Shown piece by piece: positions 27,491 through 37,054 of a stretch of DNA of 64,000 nucleotides (position 1 is its first letter; each line of letters starts with the position of its first letter). Position numbers and translations under genes: made by a program. Under the pieces are notes generated by a model that searched no databases, had not been told where the DNA came from, and saw only the letters and a program-made list of their open reading frames with translations. Origin of the DNA: a bacterium (GTDB lineage Bacteria > Bacteroidota > Bacteroidia > Flavobacteriales_D > Crocinitomicaceae); the NCBI GenBank assembly GCA_024742305.1, contig JANSYQ010000008.1, positions 1 to 64,000 of the forward strand. Reading direction: 5' to 3'.

Positions 27491-28924
27491 ATGAAAAAAA
27501 TACTACTCGCCTTTTCAGCTGCGCTTATGATGGCAGCAACGGCTAATGCACAATCGCCAGAATCATTCAAATACCAAGCAGTAGTTCGTGATGCACAGAA
27601 TACAATCGTAAACAACCAAAACGTAGGGATGCAATTGGTGATTTTACAAGGTAGTGCAACAGGAACTGCGGTATATACTGAGGAGTTTGCGACGAGTACC
27701 AACGCGTATGGATTGGTCAATCTAGAAATTGGAACAGGAACTACAGTGGATGATTTTTCATTGATTGACTGGGCAAATGGACCGTACTTTATCGAGACCT
27801 CTATTGATTTGGCTGGAGGTACTTCCTACAGTGTTATGGGAACTTCTCAGCTAATGAGTGTACCGTATGCTTTGCATGCAACAACGGCAGAAACAGCGTT
27901 AACGGATAACGTTGATGATGCAGATGCTGACCCTTCGAATGAGTTGAATACTGGTGTTTCTTTGAACGGAACAACTTTGGAAGTTGTTGATGCAGGAGGA
28001 ACTCAAACAGCAGATCTTTCTTCTTTGGTGAACGATGCCGATTCAGATCCAACAAACGAGATTCAAGTCATCGTTTCAGCTGATGCAGGAAACATCGTAA
28101 CTGCAGGAACTGACGGAGGTGCTTACTTGACATCAGCAGGAGATACAGATTGGACAGTAGTTGCCAACGACCAGTACTCAGGGGTTTCCGGAAACGTGGG
28201 AATTGGTACTACAACACCTTCGGAAAAATTGGAAGTTGTTGGTGTGATTCGCGTTTCTGAGTCGCCCAACGATGAGATGGTCATTAATAACGACGATCAG
28301 TGGAACCACTCTTCAGGTATGCAAGATTATGGCGATGGTGGAGACCACTTTATGGTTGCTTCGCGCGAAGGATCAGGAGAGTCGGCAGGTATCTACGGAG
28401 ATGGGGATCACGTAACGATTTGGTCACCGGGAGACGGAGCGCCTGGACAGCCAACAGCATTGATGTATGTAAACGATGAGGATGCTTACAATGGAGCAAC
28501 AGATTCAGATCCATTCAACAATACGGCATTGAAAGCGTATTTGAACACTGCGGGTAACTGGGTTGCTGCATCTGATAAAAACAGAAAAGAGAACATCGTT
28601 GAGGTGACAAACGCGTTGGATAACTTAATGAAAATCAACGGGTACACGTACAACTTTAAATTGGCCCCAGCGGAAATCGAAAAGGGGGACCAAACAACTA
28701 CAACTTATGGTGTTATCGCTCAAGAAGTGATTCAATACTTCCCTGAAATCGTTGATGTAGCTGCTGACGGATCACACTATGTAAGTTACACAGAGCTTAT
28801 TCCTGTGTTGATTGAGGCAACTCAAGAGCAACAACAATTGATTAAAAATCTTCAAGAAGAAAACGCTGCTTTGAAAGCACGTTTGGATCGTTTGGAGGAG
28901 CGTATGAACGCTGCTGGATTGTAA
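27491..28924 (+). CDS. Tail fiber domain-containing protein (S74/intramolecular-chaperone-type C-terminus)
   Basis: SDKNRKENIVEVTNALDNLMKINGYTYNFK...TTYGVIAQEVIQYFPEIV. Confidence 0.85.
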   Translation: MKKILLAFSAALMMAATANAQSPESFKYQAVVRDAQNTIVNNQNVGMQLVILQGSATGTAVYTEEFATSTNAYGLVNLEIGTGTTVDDFSLIDWANGPYFIETSIDLAGGTSYSVMGTSQLMSVPYALHATTAETALTDNVDDADADPSNELNTGVSLNGTTLEVVDAGGTQTADLSSLVNDADSDPTNEIQVIVSADAGNIVTAGTDGGAYLTSAGDTDWTVVANDQYSGVSGNVGIGTTTPSEKLEVVGVIRVSESPNDEMVINNDDQWNHSSGMQDYGDGGDHFMVASREGSGESAGIYGDGDHVTIWSPGDGAPGQPTALMYVNDEDAYNGATDSDPFNNTALKAYLNTAGNWVAASDKNRKENIVEVTNALDNLMKINGYTYNFKLAPAEIEKGDQTTTTYGVIAQEVIQYFPEIVDVAADGSHYVSYTELIPVLIEATQEQQQLIKNLQEENAALKARLDRLEERMNAAGL

Positions 28925-28944
28925 AATTCAAACAATAATTCGAG

Positions 28945-28976
28945 AAGGCCGTCGCAATAATGTGACGGCTTTTTTT
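28945..28976 (+). terminator. Intrinsic terminator
   Basis: aaggccgtcgcaataatgtgacggctttttt. Confidence 0.75.
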
Positions 28977-29322
28977 AGTCCCAATCTTGACGTTCCTTGT
29001 TCTTTTTTGACAGTCGAATGAACATGATTGTTGCGAGTAGCATCAAAATTCCCGGGATCAACCATTGACCAATGTTATATCCGATTTTATAGCCCAAACT
29101 ATCTTTGTCCACCTCCTCTTTTTCAGACTTTGAAGTCTTTGCTTCTTGCTGTGGAACAACTTCACTTGCAGCTTTGGTTGAATCCGCTTGCTGAATGGAA
29201 TCTTCATGAGGCGCAATCATGGTTGTGGATTGAGGCAGAGTATCCGAGGCAGTGGCCATCTTTCTTGCAAACGTGAAATTCACAAAGAAAATGAGCGTAA
29301 GAACGAGCACAAATCGATACAT
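28975..29322 (-). CDS. Hypothetical protein with one C-terminal TM segment
   Basis: 115-aa ORF with signal peptide and TM. Confidence 0.55.
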   Translation of the reverse strand: MYRFVLVLTLIFFVNFTFARKMATASDTLPQSTTMIAPHEDSIQQADSTKAASEVVPQQEAKTSKSEKEEVDKDSLGYKIGYNIGQWLIPGILMLLATIMFIRLSKKNKERQDWD

Positions 29323-29362
29323 GTAGGTACTTTTGGTAAAGATAGAATTTTCAGATTTTTAC

Positions 29363-30451
29363 CTTTTCATGGATTTCCCCATCCGAAAAATCATTCATAT
29401 TGACATGGACGCGTTTTACGCTTCGGTGGAGCAAATGGACAATCCAAAGTTGGCGGGGAAACCGATAGCTGTGGGTGGAAATCGTGAGCGTGGAGTCGTT
29501 GCTGCAGCGAGTTATGAAGCACGAAAGTTCGGCGTTCGATCGGCTATGTCTTCCAAAATGGCGGCTATAAAGTGTCCCGATTTGATCTTCGTTCCTCCGC
29601 GATTTGATCGTTACAAAGAAATTTCCAACAAGATTCGCGAGATTTTTCATCGTTACACTGATTTGGTAGAGCCGCTTTCTTTGGACGAGGCTTTTTTGGA
29701 TGTTACGGAGAATAAGATGGGTCATCCCTCAGCAACATTGCTAGCTTCTGAAATTCGTTATCACATCAAGCAAGAAGTTGGACTGAATGCCTCCGCCGGA
29801 ATATCGGTGAACAAGTTTACAGCGAAAATTGCTTCTGACATCAACAAACCTAACGGACAGAAAACCATTCCACCCGAAGAAGTGCTGCCCTTTTTGGAGC
29901 AATTACCCATTCGGAAATTCTTTGGGGTAGGGAAGGTGACAGCAGAGAAAATGAAGTTGCACGGTATTCACTACGGAATGGATCTCAAGCGATTTTCAAA
30001 GGAATATTTGGAGGAACATTTTGGCAAGTCAGGGGCGCATTTCTTCAACATTGTCAGAGGCATTCAGCACAGTGAAGTGAAACCCGATCGCATTCGAAAG
30101 TCGATTGCTGCCGAGCGCACCTTGGACAAAGACATTTCTCAAATGGAATTCATGCTGGAGCATCTAGAACGCATTGCTGATACATTAGAGGGTCGCATGA
30201 AGAAATCCAAAGTGAACGCGAAAACGATTACCCTGAAACTCAAGTATAGCGACTTTACCATACAAACACGGAGCCGAACCATAGACCGTTTCGTGTCAAA
30301 GAAGGAGGATTTTTTTCCCATCGTTAAAGAATTGTTGGCGCAAGAGCCAGTGAAAGAAGCAGTGCGTTTGTTGGGGATTTCCATGTCAAAGTTAGATGCC
30401 GAAAGTCCCGCATCGGATGCAATTGATGAGCAGTTGGAGATGGAATTTTAA
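29363..30451 (+). CDS. dinB: DNA polymerase IV
   Basis: KIIHIDMDAFYASVEQMDNP, SLDEAFLDVTEN, GISVNKFTAKIASDINKPNGQ; start set at MDFPIRKI. Confidence 0.95.
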   Translation, partial: LFMDFPIRKIIHIDMDAFYASVEQMDNPKLAGKPIAVGGNRERGVVAAASYEARKFGVRSAMSSKMAAIKCPDLIFVPPRFDRYKEISNKIREIFHRYTDLVEPLSLDEAFLDVTENKMGHPSATLLASEIRYHIKQEVGLNASAGISVNKFTAKIASDINKPNGQKTIPPEEVLPFLEQLPIRKFFGVGKVTAEKMKLHGIHYGMDLKRFSKEYLEEHFGKSGAHFFNIVRGIQHSEVKPDRIRKSIAAERTLDKDISQMEFMLEHLERIADTLEGRMKKSKVNAKTITLKLKYSDFTIQTRSRTIDRFVSKKEDFFPIVKELLAQEPVKEAVRLLGISMSKLDAESPASDAIDEQLEMEF

Positions 30452-30999
30452 AAATGGATACTCAAAATGGGATGTAGTTCCATCTCGTTGTCTGCGGCGT
30501 TTCTAGGATACTTGTGGTCAATATCGATAAACCCAACGCCGGTGATGGTCACTGTTTTTCCTTCCAAATCGTTCTTGTTCGCCTCAATCCATTCTCTCGC
30601 ATTTACAAATGCATCGTAGAATTCCGACTCTTTTGCGTATTCGCAGCCCGGATTTGGATTCTCACAGTTGACATATTTATCATTGCCATCGGTCAACTTT
30701 ACTTTCCAGTCACCGTCCCTGTGTTTGCTAAGTTTATGCACCCTTGCCGTGATTGTGAAAACCTTTTTCTCCACGGCTTGTCTTGGGTCATCCTTGTCAA
30801 TTTCAGGAACCTCCAATGCGCCAATTCCGGCCACATCTATGTTTATTGGAGTCAAGTCGATTTGGTTCGAAGCCGCATCAATGCAAATTTTTACATCTCT
30901 TCGCGTGCTTGATCCGTTGCATGATTCCGGATTGTTTTTCCCCTTGTTGCAAGCGGCAAGCGTGCAGGCAAGAACAATGAAGAAGAGTAGCGATCTCAT
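30448..30999 (-). CDS. Hypothetical lipoprotein
   Basis: LACTLAACNKG lipobox. Confidence 0.6.
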   Translation of the reverse strand: MRSLLFFIVLACTLAACNKGKNNPESCNGSSTRRDVKICIDAASNQIDLTPINIDVAGIGALEVPEIDKDDPRQAVEKKVFTITARVHKLSKHRDGDWKVKLTDGNDKYVNCENPNPGCEYAKESEFYDAFVNAREWIEANKNDLEGKTVTITGVGFIDIDHKYPRNAADNEMELHPILSIHF

Positions 31000-31038
31000 A
31001 CCGCTAAAGATACAGATTGCTTTGTTGCGGGTGACACC

Positions 31039-31842
31039 CTACCCGGCAATATCCTTTTTCTCAAACAAACGAAAAGCAGCGAATAAAAATCCGGCTGAAA
31101 TTACAACCATTACCGCCATTCCAATCCAATTTGCGCTGTATTCAGGGTTCAACGGATCGAAGTCGAGGTAGTGGAAAGGAGAAAAATACCCCAACCATTC
31201 AATGGACTCGGCAGTGCGAGAAACGGCATTCAAAAAATAGCTTCCGAAGATGATTCCAACCACCATGCCCATAAAGTTCTTCTTGGGTTGAAAAAAGAAG
31301 GAGATCAACACGCCCAAGCAAGTAAAAAAGAGGATCAAAATGAGACCATGAATATGCATGGTGGCAAAAGCCGACCAGTTGACGTTGGAGCCAAAAATGA
31401 ACACAAGTGTTGTTGCTACAATTGTTTGAATGGTAAATATGATAAAGGTGAGTGACAGCATTGCCAGCATTTTCTCATTGAAAATTTGCTTGCGTGATAA
31501 GGGGCGCGTCAACAAAAATTCCGAAGTTCTATCGCGTTCCTCTTTTGAAACAATCGTGGCTCCGGTGGACATGCAGAAGATGCCAACCAAAAGTATGATG
31601 TAAATTCCATAATAAGTGCTGTAGAAACCGAGAATATTGGTCCAAGTTTCGGCATCCATACCCATCGCTTTGGCAATCTCAGGTGGCAATTTGCTCATGA
31701 GTTCTGCAAGATCCTGTCCCATGTCTTCCATCGTTGGGAAAATACTCACAACCAATGCTGTAAATCCTACGGCAATTAATGTCCAGGTAATGAGGTTTTT
31801 GCGGTTGCGCTTAACCTCGGTAAAGTATAAGTTCCAATTCAT
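31039..31842 (-). CDS. ABC transporter permease (ABC-2 type)
   Basis: Six TM segments, SKEERDRTSEFLLTRPLSRKQIFNEKM. Confidence 0.85.
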   Translation of the reverse strand: MNWNLYFTEVKRNRKNLITWTLIAVGFTALVVSIFPTMEDMGQDLAELMSKLPPEIAKAMGMDAETWTNILGFYSTYYGIYIILLVGIFCMSTGATIVSKEERDRTSEFLLTRPLSRKQIFNEKMLAMLSLTFIIFTIQTIVATTLVFIFGSNVNWSAFATMHIHGLILILFFTCLGVLISFFFQPKKNFMGMVVGIIFGSYFLNAVSRTAESIEWLGYFSPFHYLDFDPLNPEYSANWIGMAVMVVISAGFLFAAFRLFEKKDIAG

Positions 31843-31843
31843 C

Positions 31844-32713
31844 TCAACGTTCGTAATAGTTCATAAAAATGGTCTCCAAATCAGGTTCTTCCAATGTGAC
31901 GTCTTGAAGGTCTTGCGATTGCAGCCAATTCAATAGCGGGTGAATGTTTCCCACATAGTTGAAGCCAAGTTTGTTTCCGTGCCAGTGGATATCGTTCATT
32001 CCGTCGATTTTCTCAAAGTCCGTTTTCTGAGCGTATTTCAGTCGTACTCGCTTGACCTGTTTCGCCATGAGTTCCCCAATGTCTTCAATAGCGATGATTT
32101 CTCCGGCTTTTATTACAGCGGCGCGGTTGCACATACGTTGAACCTCAGAAAGTATGTGCGAACTGAAGAATATAGTCGTTCCTTGTTTGTTGCGTTCTTC
32201 CAAGTGTTCAAAAAAGCGGTTCTGCATCAGTGGGTCCAAGCCGGAAGTAGGTTCGTCCAAAATCAATAAATCAGGATCGTGCAGAAGTGTCTGAAGAATG
32301 GCACATTTTTTCTTGTTTCCGAAGGATAGATCAGTGATTTTCTTGTGAAGGTCCAGCTCGAAGTAATCCGCCAACGCTTCAATTTTGGTACGATCGCTTT
32401 GACCATAAAACCGCATGTGATATTCAAGCAGTTCCATGGAGCTCATTTCTTCGTAATAATTCACTTCGGAAGGCAAGTAGCCAATGCGTGCCCGTACATT
32501 TTCCCCTTTCGTGATGTCAACACCAAACAAAGTGCCGGTTCCCGACGTAGGGTGCAGCAAACCAAGCAGCGTGCGAATCATGGTCGATTTTCCCGCTCCG
32601 TTTGGACCTACAAAACCAAAGACTTCACCTTCTTTTATTTCCAGTGAGACGTTTTTCATCCCAACATGTTCTCCGTAGAGTTTTGTGAGATGGTGTGTTT
32701 CTATTGCGTTCAT
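31844..32713 (-). CDS. ABC transporter ATP-binding protein
   Basis: GPNGAGKSTMIRTLLGLL Walker A, LLILDEPTSGLDP Walker B. Confidence 0.95.
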   Translation of the reverse strand: MNAIETHHLTKLYGEHVGMKNVSLEIKEGEVFGFVGPNGAGKSTMIRTLLGLLHPTSGTGTLFGVDITKGENVRARIGYLPSEVNYYEEMSSMELLEYHMRFYGQSDRTKIEALADYFELDLHKKITDLSFGNKKKCAILQTLLHDPDLLILDEPTSGLDPLMQNRFFEHLEERNKQGTTIFFSSHILSEVQRMCNRAAVIKAGEIIAIEDIGELMAKQVKRVRLKYAQKTDFEKIDGMNDIHWHGNKLGFNYVGNIHPLLNWLQSQDLQDVTLEEPDLETIFMNYYER

Positions 32714-32718
32714 AGCGT

Positions 32719-33381
32719 TTATTTTTTATCGAGTGCAGCACTCAGTAGGGCGAAGTTGTTATCGATCAAACGGAACAAAAGTTCTTCGTTTCCATCTGCT
32801 AGTAACGGACGTCCCGCTTCAATTCGTTCGTTGAAATCCTCGAGGTTGGTCATGCGCAATTGATCCACCAATTGCCGACCGATATTCATGTAAAAGAGAG
32901 CGACAGAATCCAAGGGGATATCGTCTCGAAACAGTCCGGCATCCACTTCCGCCTTGACCATTTGTTTGATCGTTTCGAAGCCTTGTTTTTGCCACTGTAC
33001 AAACGTTTCACGCACGGAGGGCGAGTCCATATTTTCGTTCAGGCGATAGGCAAAATTGCTTTTCAGTGGATGCTCGCGGTCAAAGTCCAATCCGTGCTCG
33101 TACATGGCCCGTGAATACGCCCAAAAATTCTCGTAATTCTCCCGTTTCACCGAAAGTATGTACTGAACTTTGGTAGCGTAAACTTGCTCTGTCAAGTAAT
33201 CGAATAACGCTCGTTTGTTATCAAAATACTGATAGAAACTTCCCTTCGCCATGCCTAAATCTTTGAGGATGGCACTAATAGAAGCATCATCATACGAATT
33301 AAGCGTAAACTCTCGGTAAGCACGGTCTAGAAACGTTTTTTGTCGCTCCTTCGGTAAGTTTAAAAATGTTTTTTTTGCCAT
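32719..33381 (-). CDS. TetR/AcrR family transcriptional regulator
   Basis: TFLDRAYREFTLNSYDDASISAILKDLGMAKGSFYQYFDNKRALFDYL. Confidence 0.92.
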   Translation of the reverse strand: MAKKTFLNLPKERQKTFLDRAYREFTLNSYDDASISAILKDLGMAKGSFYQYFDNKRALFDYLTEQVYATKVQYILSVKRENYENFWAYSRAMYEHGLDFDREHPLKSNFAYRLNENMDSPSVRETFVQWQKQGFETIKQMVKAEVDAGLFRDDIPLDSVALFYMNIGRQLVDQLRMTNLEDFNERIEAGRPLLADGNEELLFRLIDNNFALLSAALDKK

Positions 33382-33386
33382 AAATG

Positions 33387-33400
33387 TGACTACATGGTCA
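33387..33400. promoter_or_regulatory. Putative TetR operator 1
   Basis: TGACTACATGGTCA palindrome directly upstream of the tetR start. Confidence 0.65.
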
Positions 33401-33418
33401 CAAATATAGAAATAAATA

Positions 33419-33432
33419 TGACTACCCGGTCA
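33419..33432. promoter_or_regulatory. Putative TetR operator 2
   Basis: TGACTACCCGGTCA palindrome 32 bp from operator 1. Confidence 0.65.
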
Positions 33433-33530
33433 TAGTGAGTGTGAAAAGTGAGAGTTGAGTGTGGTGAAAATCTTGAAAGGTAGTGCGCTTCCTGCCTGCG
33501 GAAGGCACGGCGAGAGCCTCAGCGCTCGAT

Positions 33531-35306
33531 TCACCCCTCCACAATCTGCATTTTGCGCAGTAGGAAAGAAGCATTCATGTTTTGACAGATGCCATCTTTG
33601 AATCGATAGTCAAAGAAGAGCTCGTCGTTGACGATTTCCGCATCGAAGTAATGATTCTGGATCTCAGTGTATTTGTCGGCAAGGGTGCACAAGCTCAAAT
33701 CGTGCGTGGCAATAAGTCCTGTAGACTTGGATTTCACCAATCGTTCCACGAATTTCTTCGATCCCTCGGCTTTGTCAACGCTGTTCGTTCCTTTGAGAAT
33801 TTCGTCCAAAATGATGAAGTAAGTATCCGTTTCAATCTTGTTGACGATGTATTTCAGTCTTTTCAGTTCCGAGAAGAAGTACGATTCATCGTTTACCAAA
33901 GAATCGCTGGTGCGCATGCTGGAAATGAGTTTCACTGGTCGGTATTCAAACGATGCAGCACAAACGGGCAAGCCGGAATTTGCCATCACGATATTCATTG
34001 CTACGGTTCGAAGGAAGGTACTTTTTCCCGCCATGTTCGCTCCGGTGATAATGAAGAAATCTTCTTGTCTTAGAGTGATGTCGTTGGTGACTACTTTTTT
34101 CGGCTCGAGCAGTGGATGTCCGAGCGATTTCGCTGCAAGTTGCAACTGGGCATCTTCCGATATTTTCGGGTAGATATAGTTTGGATGATTGAATGCGTAG
34201 TTTGCCAAGGAGTTCATCGCATCCATGCGCTCAATTACTTCGAACCAATCCTCTAGGGCTCCGTTGAATCCCTTCATCCATTTTTCAATTCGATACGTGT
34301 AACGCAAATCCCAAAGGAGTAATCCATTTCCTACAAATGCCATGAGCAGATTGTTTCGATTTCCCAAGGCATCAATTTCTTTAGAAAGTTCGTTCAGCGT
34401 TACCGAGGCCGGACGTCCATCTGTCAAAATTTCTTTCTGCCACTTTTGCAGTTGTACCGATTGGAATTTCGCTTCCTCTATTTGTAACAAGAGTTTGGAA
34501 TATTGCCGCAACAAATCGTCGATCTTGCTAGTTGTGTTGTACATATCCGTGATCCTTTTCACATAAGGTCCGGTGATGGCAAAGCCAAGTCCTAGCCAAA
34601 TAAAGATGGGGATCCAAGGAATGATACCAAAGCTCAGAGCTATTATTGCCAACCCGGAAATACTTGAGAATACGATAGGCAGCCAAGCGTGAATCTTCGG
34701 TACGAAGGGTTTGTGCTTTTGCATCCAATGAAGAACATCTTCTGTTTGCAATTCAGAGGCTATCATGGCTGCGGTCGCTGTATATTCTTGTCGCCATTCG
34801 GTCCAATCTTTTAGTTCCTGAACTGCCGCTTGTTTTTCTTCGATTTGGTCGATATTATTGCTATTGAACCAGTTTGCCAATGTTTTTTGTCCGTTGGTGA
34901 GTGCGGTTCTATCCAACCATTGAAATAAGGAGCCATGTCCAAACAAATCAATGTCCTGATTGAAATCGTGTTCTTCAAAGATGTATTGATTTCCGGTCTC
35001 TGCGTCGGTTAAGTCTCCTTGTAATCGTTTGAGTTCGGTTTCGTTTATTTTCCGCAGTTCATCATGGAAACGAAAGGCATTTTGCGTATTGGAATAACGA
35101 TTGACGAGAAGGAGAAATAGAACGATTCCCACCCCAAGTGTTGCACCGACGTAGGCATATTGACCGAAGAAAAAATAGACGCCAAATCCCATGGCGAGAA
35201 ATACGAGTAAGCGCAAACTTCCAAGTAAGCGCAGTCGGGATTTGAGTGATTTTAAAACAAGGGTGATGGCGTCGAGGCGCTGTTGATAATAAACGTGCGG
35301 TTCCAT
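33531..35306 (-). CDS. MutS-family ATPase, membrane-associated MutS-like protein
   Basis: ITGANMAGKSTFLRTVAMNIVMANSGLPVCA, SYFFSELKRLKYI, FIILDEILKGTNS; N-terminal TM pairs; start at MEPHVYYQ. Confidence 0.85.
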   Translation of the reverse strand: MEPHVYYQQRLDAITLVLKSLKSRLRLLGSLRLLVFLAMGFGVYFFFGQYAYVGATLGVGIVLFLLLVNRYSNTQNAFRFHDELRKINETELKRLQGDLTDAETGNQYIFEEHDFNQDIDLFGHGSLFQWLDRTALTNGQKTLANWFNSNNIDQIEEKQAAVQELKDWTEWRQEYTATAAMIASELQTEDVLHWMQKHKPFVPKIHAWLPIVFSSISGLAIIALSFGIIPWIPIFIWLGLGFAITGPYVKRITDMYNTTSKIDDLLRQYSKLLLQIEEAKFQSVQLQKWQKEILTDGRPASVTLNELSKEIDALGNRNNLLMAFVGNGLLLWDLRYTYRIEKWMKGFNGALEDWFEVIERMDAMNSLANYAFNHPNYIYPKISEDAQLQLAAKSLGHPLLEPKKVVTNDITLRQEDFFIITGANMAGKSTFLRTVAMNIVMANSGLPVCAASFEYRPVKLISSMRTSDSLVNDESYFFSELKRLKYIVNKIETDTYFIILDEILKGTNSVDKAEGSKKFVERLVKSKSTGLIATHDLSLCTLADKYTEIQNHYFDAEIVNDELFFDYRFKDGICQNMNASFLLRKMQIVEG

Positions 35307-35418
35307 AAAATTGATAACGCTCAAAAATACGTAAGTTCTTACGATAGACTTGGTAAAAAATGTGAATGAATTATTTACTTCAAACTACTCTCCAATTAGG
35401 AGTGAAGTAATGGGAATA

Positions 35419-35516
35419 AAAATAGCGACCGGTGAGAGATGACCCCGGCCGCTATTTGGGCGCACAACTAACTACTGACCACTATGCTAATGCGCCCAGC
35501 TACCATGACAGTAGCT
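35419..35516 (-). ncRNA. Structured intergenic element: three consecutive hairpins, the last followed by a U-rich tract
   Basis: Minus strand: AGCTAC..GTAGCT, GGGCGCA..TGCGCCC, AAATAGCGGCCGG..CCGGTCGCTATTTTTATT. Confidence 0.4.
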
Positions 35517-35592
35517 TACCTAGCTATTCACTTCAGTATACATACGAAGTAGATCCAAAGTTGGATTTCAGTTTTCGAAAAAAAGTTGGATT

Positions 35593-36447
35593 TTATACGT
35601 TACCAATCACGTAAAGCTGCTCCAGGGTTGGAACTTTGCTACCTCCTTCGGGCTCCAATGTGATGGCAAATGCCTGAATATTCGCATTGTCTAGCGAAAT
35701 TCTTGGTGTAAACGTGCTGTCTTTGTCAAGCACACCTAAATCAACGGGAGTTCCGTCTACAATGGCCCATAACTGGAATTGTTTTCCGGTATCGGGAGCT
35801 GGTAACCCTGATGATGCTAGAATAGCATTTCCATTGTCTGCATCATAGTACACTGTAGCATTGGCGTCAGGCTTCACATCCGTTCCTTCAAGGAGTAATT
35901 TTCTCGTGCTTGGCGCATTGATAAATGATTCACGTTCCTGCACACTTTCCATAGCCAATTGCAACTCATTCAATTTGCTTTCCAGCGTTTTTGAGCTGTC
36001 CGAAGCCTCTTGCTTCATAGCGGTCAACTCGCCGGATAATTTATCTGCTTCTGTGGAGGCGTTAAAGTAAAGCAACGACACTGTGACAATAATAAATACG
36101 GATGCAACAGCTCCCCATTTGTAAGCAACCGGAAGTATACGAATTGGCGCTTCATCTTTTTCAGGTGTTGCTTCCTCTTCGACTTTTTTCAACGGTACAA
36201 TCGGTGTTTCTTCGTCTTGTGGAGTTGCCGCAATTTTTTCAAGAATAGATGCTCGTAGTGCTGCAGGTGGCGCTTTTGCAATGGACTCAGCATAGCGCTC
36301 CATAGCTTCCTCTGCAATGCGCAGTTCCTCCCGAATTTCAGGGTAGATTTTCGACAAGCACTGTACCTCTTGGCGTTCCTGTTCGGAAACCGCGCCGAGG
36401 ACATAACTATCAATAATCCCAGATGCTATATATTCTTTAATATCCAC
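35593..36447 (-). CDS. Anti-sigma factor (RskA-type C-terminal domain)
   Basis: YKWGAVASVFIIVTVSLLYF TM; GKQFQLWAIVDGTPVDLGVL...FAITLEPEGGSKVPTLEQLYVIG. Confidence 0.85.
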   Translation of the reverse strand: MDIKEYIASGIIDSYVLGAVSEQERQEVQCLSKIYPEIREELRIAEEAMERYAESIAKAPPAALRASILEKIAATPQDEETPIVPLKKVEEEATPEKDEAPIRILPVAYKWGAVASVFIIVTVSLLYFNASTEADKLSGELTAMKQEASDSSKTLESKLNELQLAMESVQERESFINAPSTRKLLLEGTDVKPDANATVYYDADNGNAILASSGLPAPDTGKQFQLWAIVDGTPVDLGVLDKDSTFTPRISLDNANIQAFAITLEPEGGSKVPTLEQLYVIGNV

Positions 36448-36989
36448 AGTACAAGCAATGTTGTAAACGTTTTTCTTAATTCGCCAATTGCGTAGCGAGC
36501 TCTTGTCTTAACCGTTCCCAATGGAATATTTAATTCCTCGGAGACTTCTTTTTGTGTATACCCTTTAAAATAAAGGTATTCGATAATTATTTTTTGTTCT
36601 TCTGGAAGCTTGGATACCACGTCGTTGAGTCCGATAGTGTTCACATTCATAGCTCCTTCTTTTGTATCTAGAGCTTCCGTTTCTTTCATGGTGTTCAAGT
36701 GATCTGACTCTCTGTTTTGCTTTCGCAGAACATCAATGGATTTGTTCCGACAGATGTTGAGCATCCAAGTAAAGAAGCTGCCTTTGTCTGCGTCGAATGA
36801 TTGTGCTTTTTTCCAAATAGTCACGAAGCAATCTTGCAGAATGTCCTGAGCCAGAGATTCTTCTCGAATTATTTTACTGACAACTCCATAAAGGGCAGGA
36901 CTATAACGGTCGTACAATTGTGCGAATGCGACTTCATTGCCTTTCTGCATTTCGCTAATTAACTTGTTTACTTCCGCTGTTTGAGACAT
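36426..36989 (-). CDS. ECF RNA polymerase sigma factor
   Basis: DRYSPALYGVVSKIIREESLAQDILQDCFVTIWK; LPEEQKIIIEYLYFKGYTQKEVSEELNIPLGTVKTRARYA. Confidence 0.93.
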   Translation of the reverse strand: MSQTAEVNKLISEMQKGNEVAFAQLYDRYSPALYGVVSKIIREESLAQDILQDCFVTIWKKAQSFDADKGSFFTWMLNICRNKSIDVLRKQNRESDHLNTMKETEALDTKEGAMNVNTIGLNDVVSKLPEEQKIIIEYLYFKGYTQKEVSEELNIPLGTVKTRARYAIGELRKTFTTLLVLWILKNI

Positions 36990-37054
36990 TACACGAATGT
37001 ACTCAATATTTTAATAAGCGGTCCTACCAAGATAGTAGAACCGCTTCTCTACTA

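Noticed and set aside
35456-35497. tRNA gene on the minus strand
   Set aside because: Acceptor-like helix and D-arm-like sequence, but only ~40 nt, with no anticodon or T arm.
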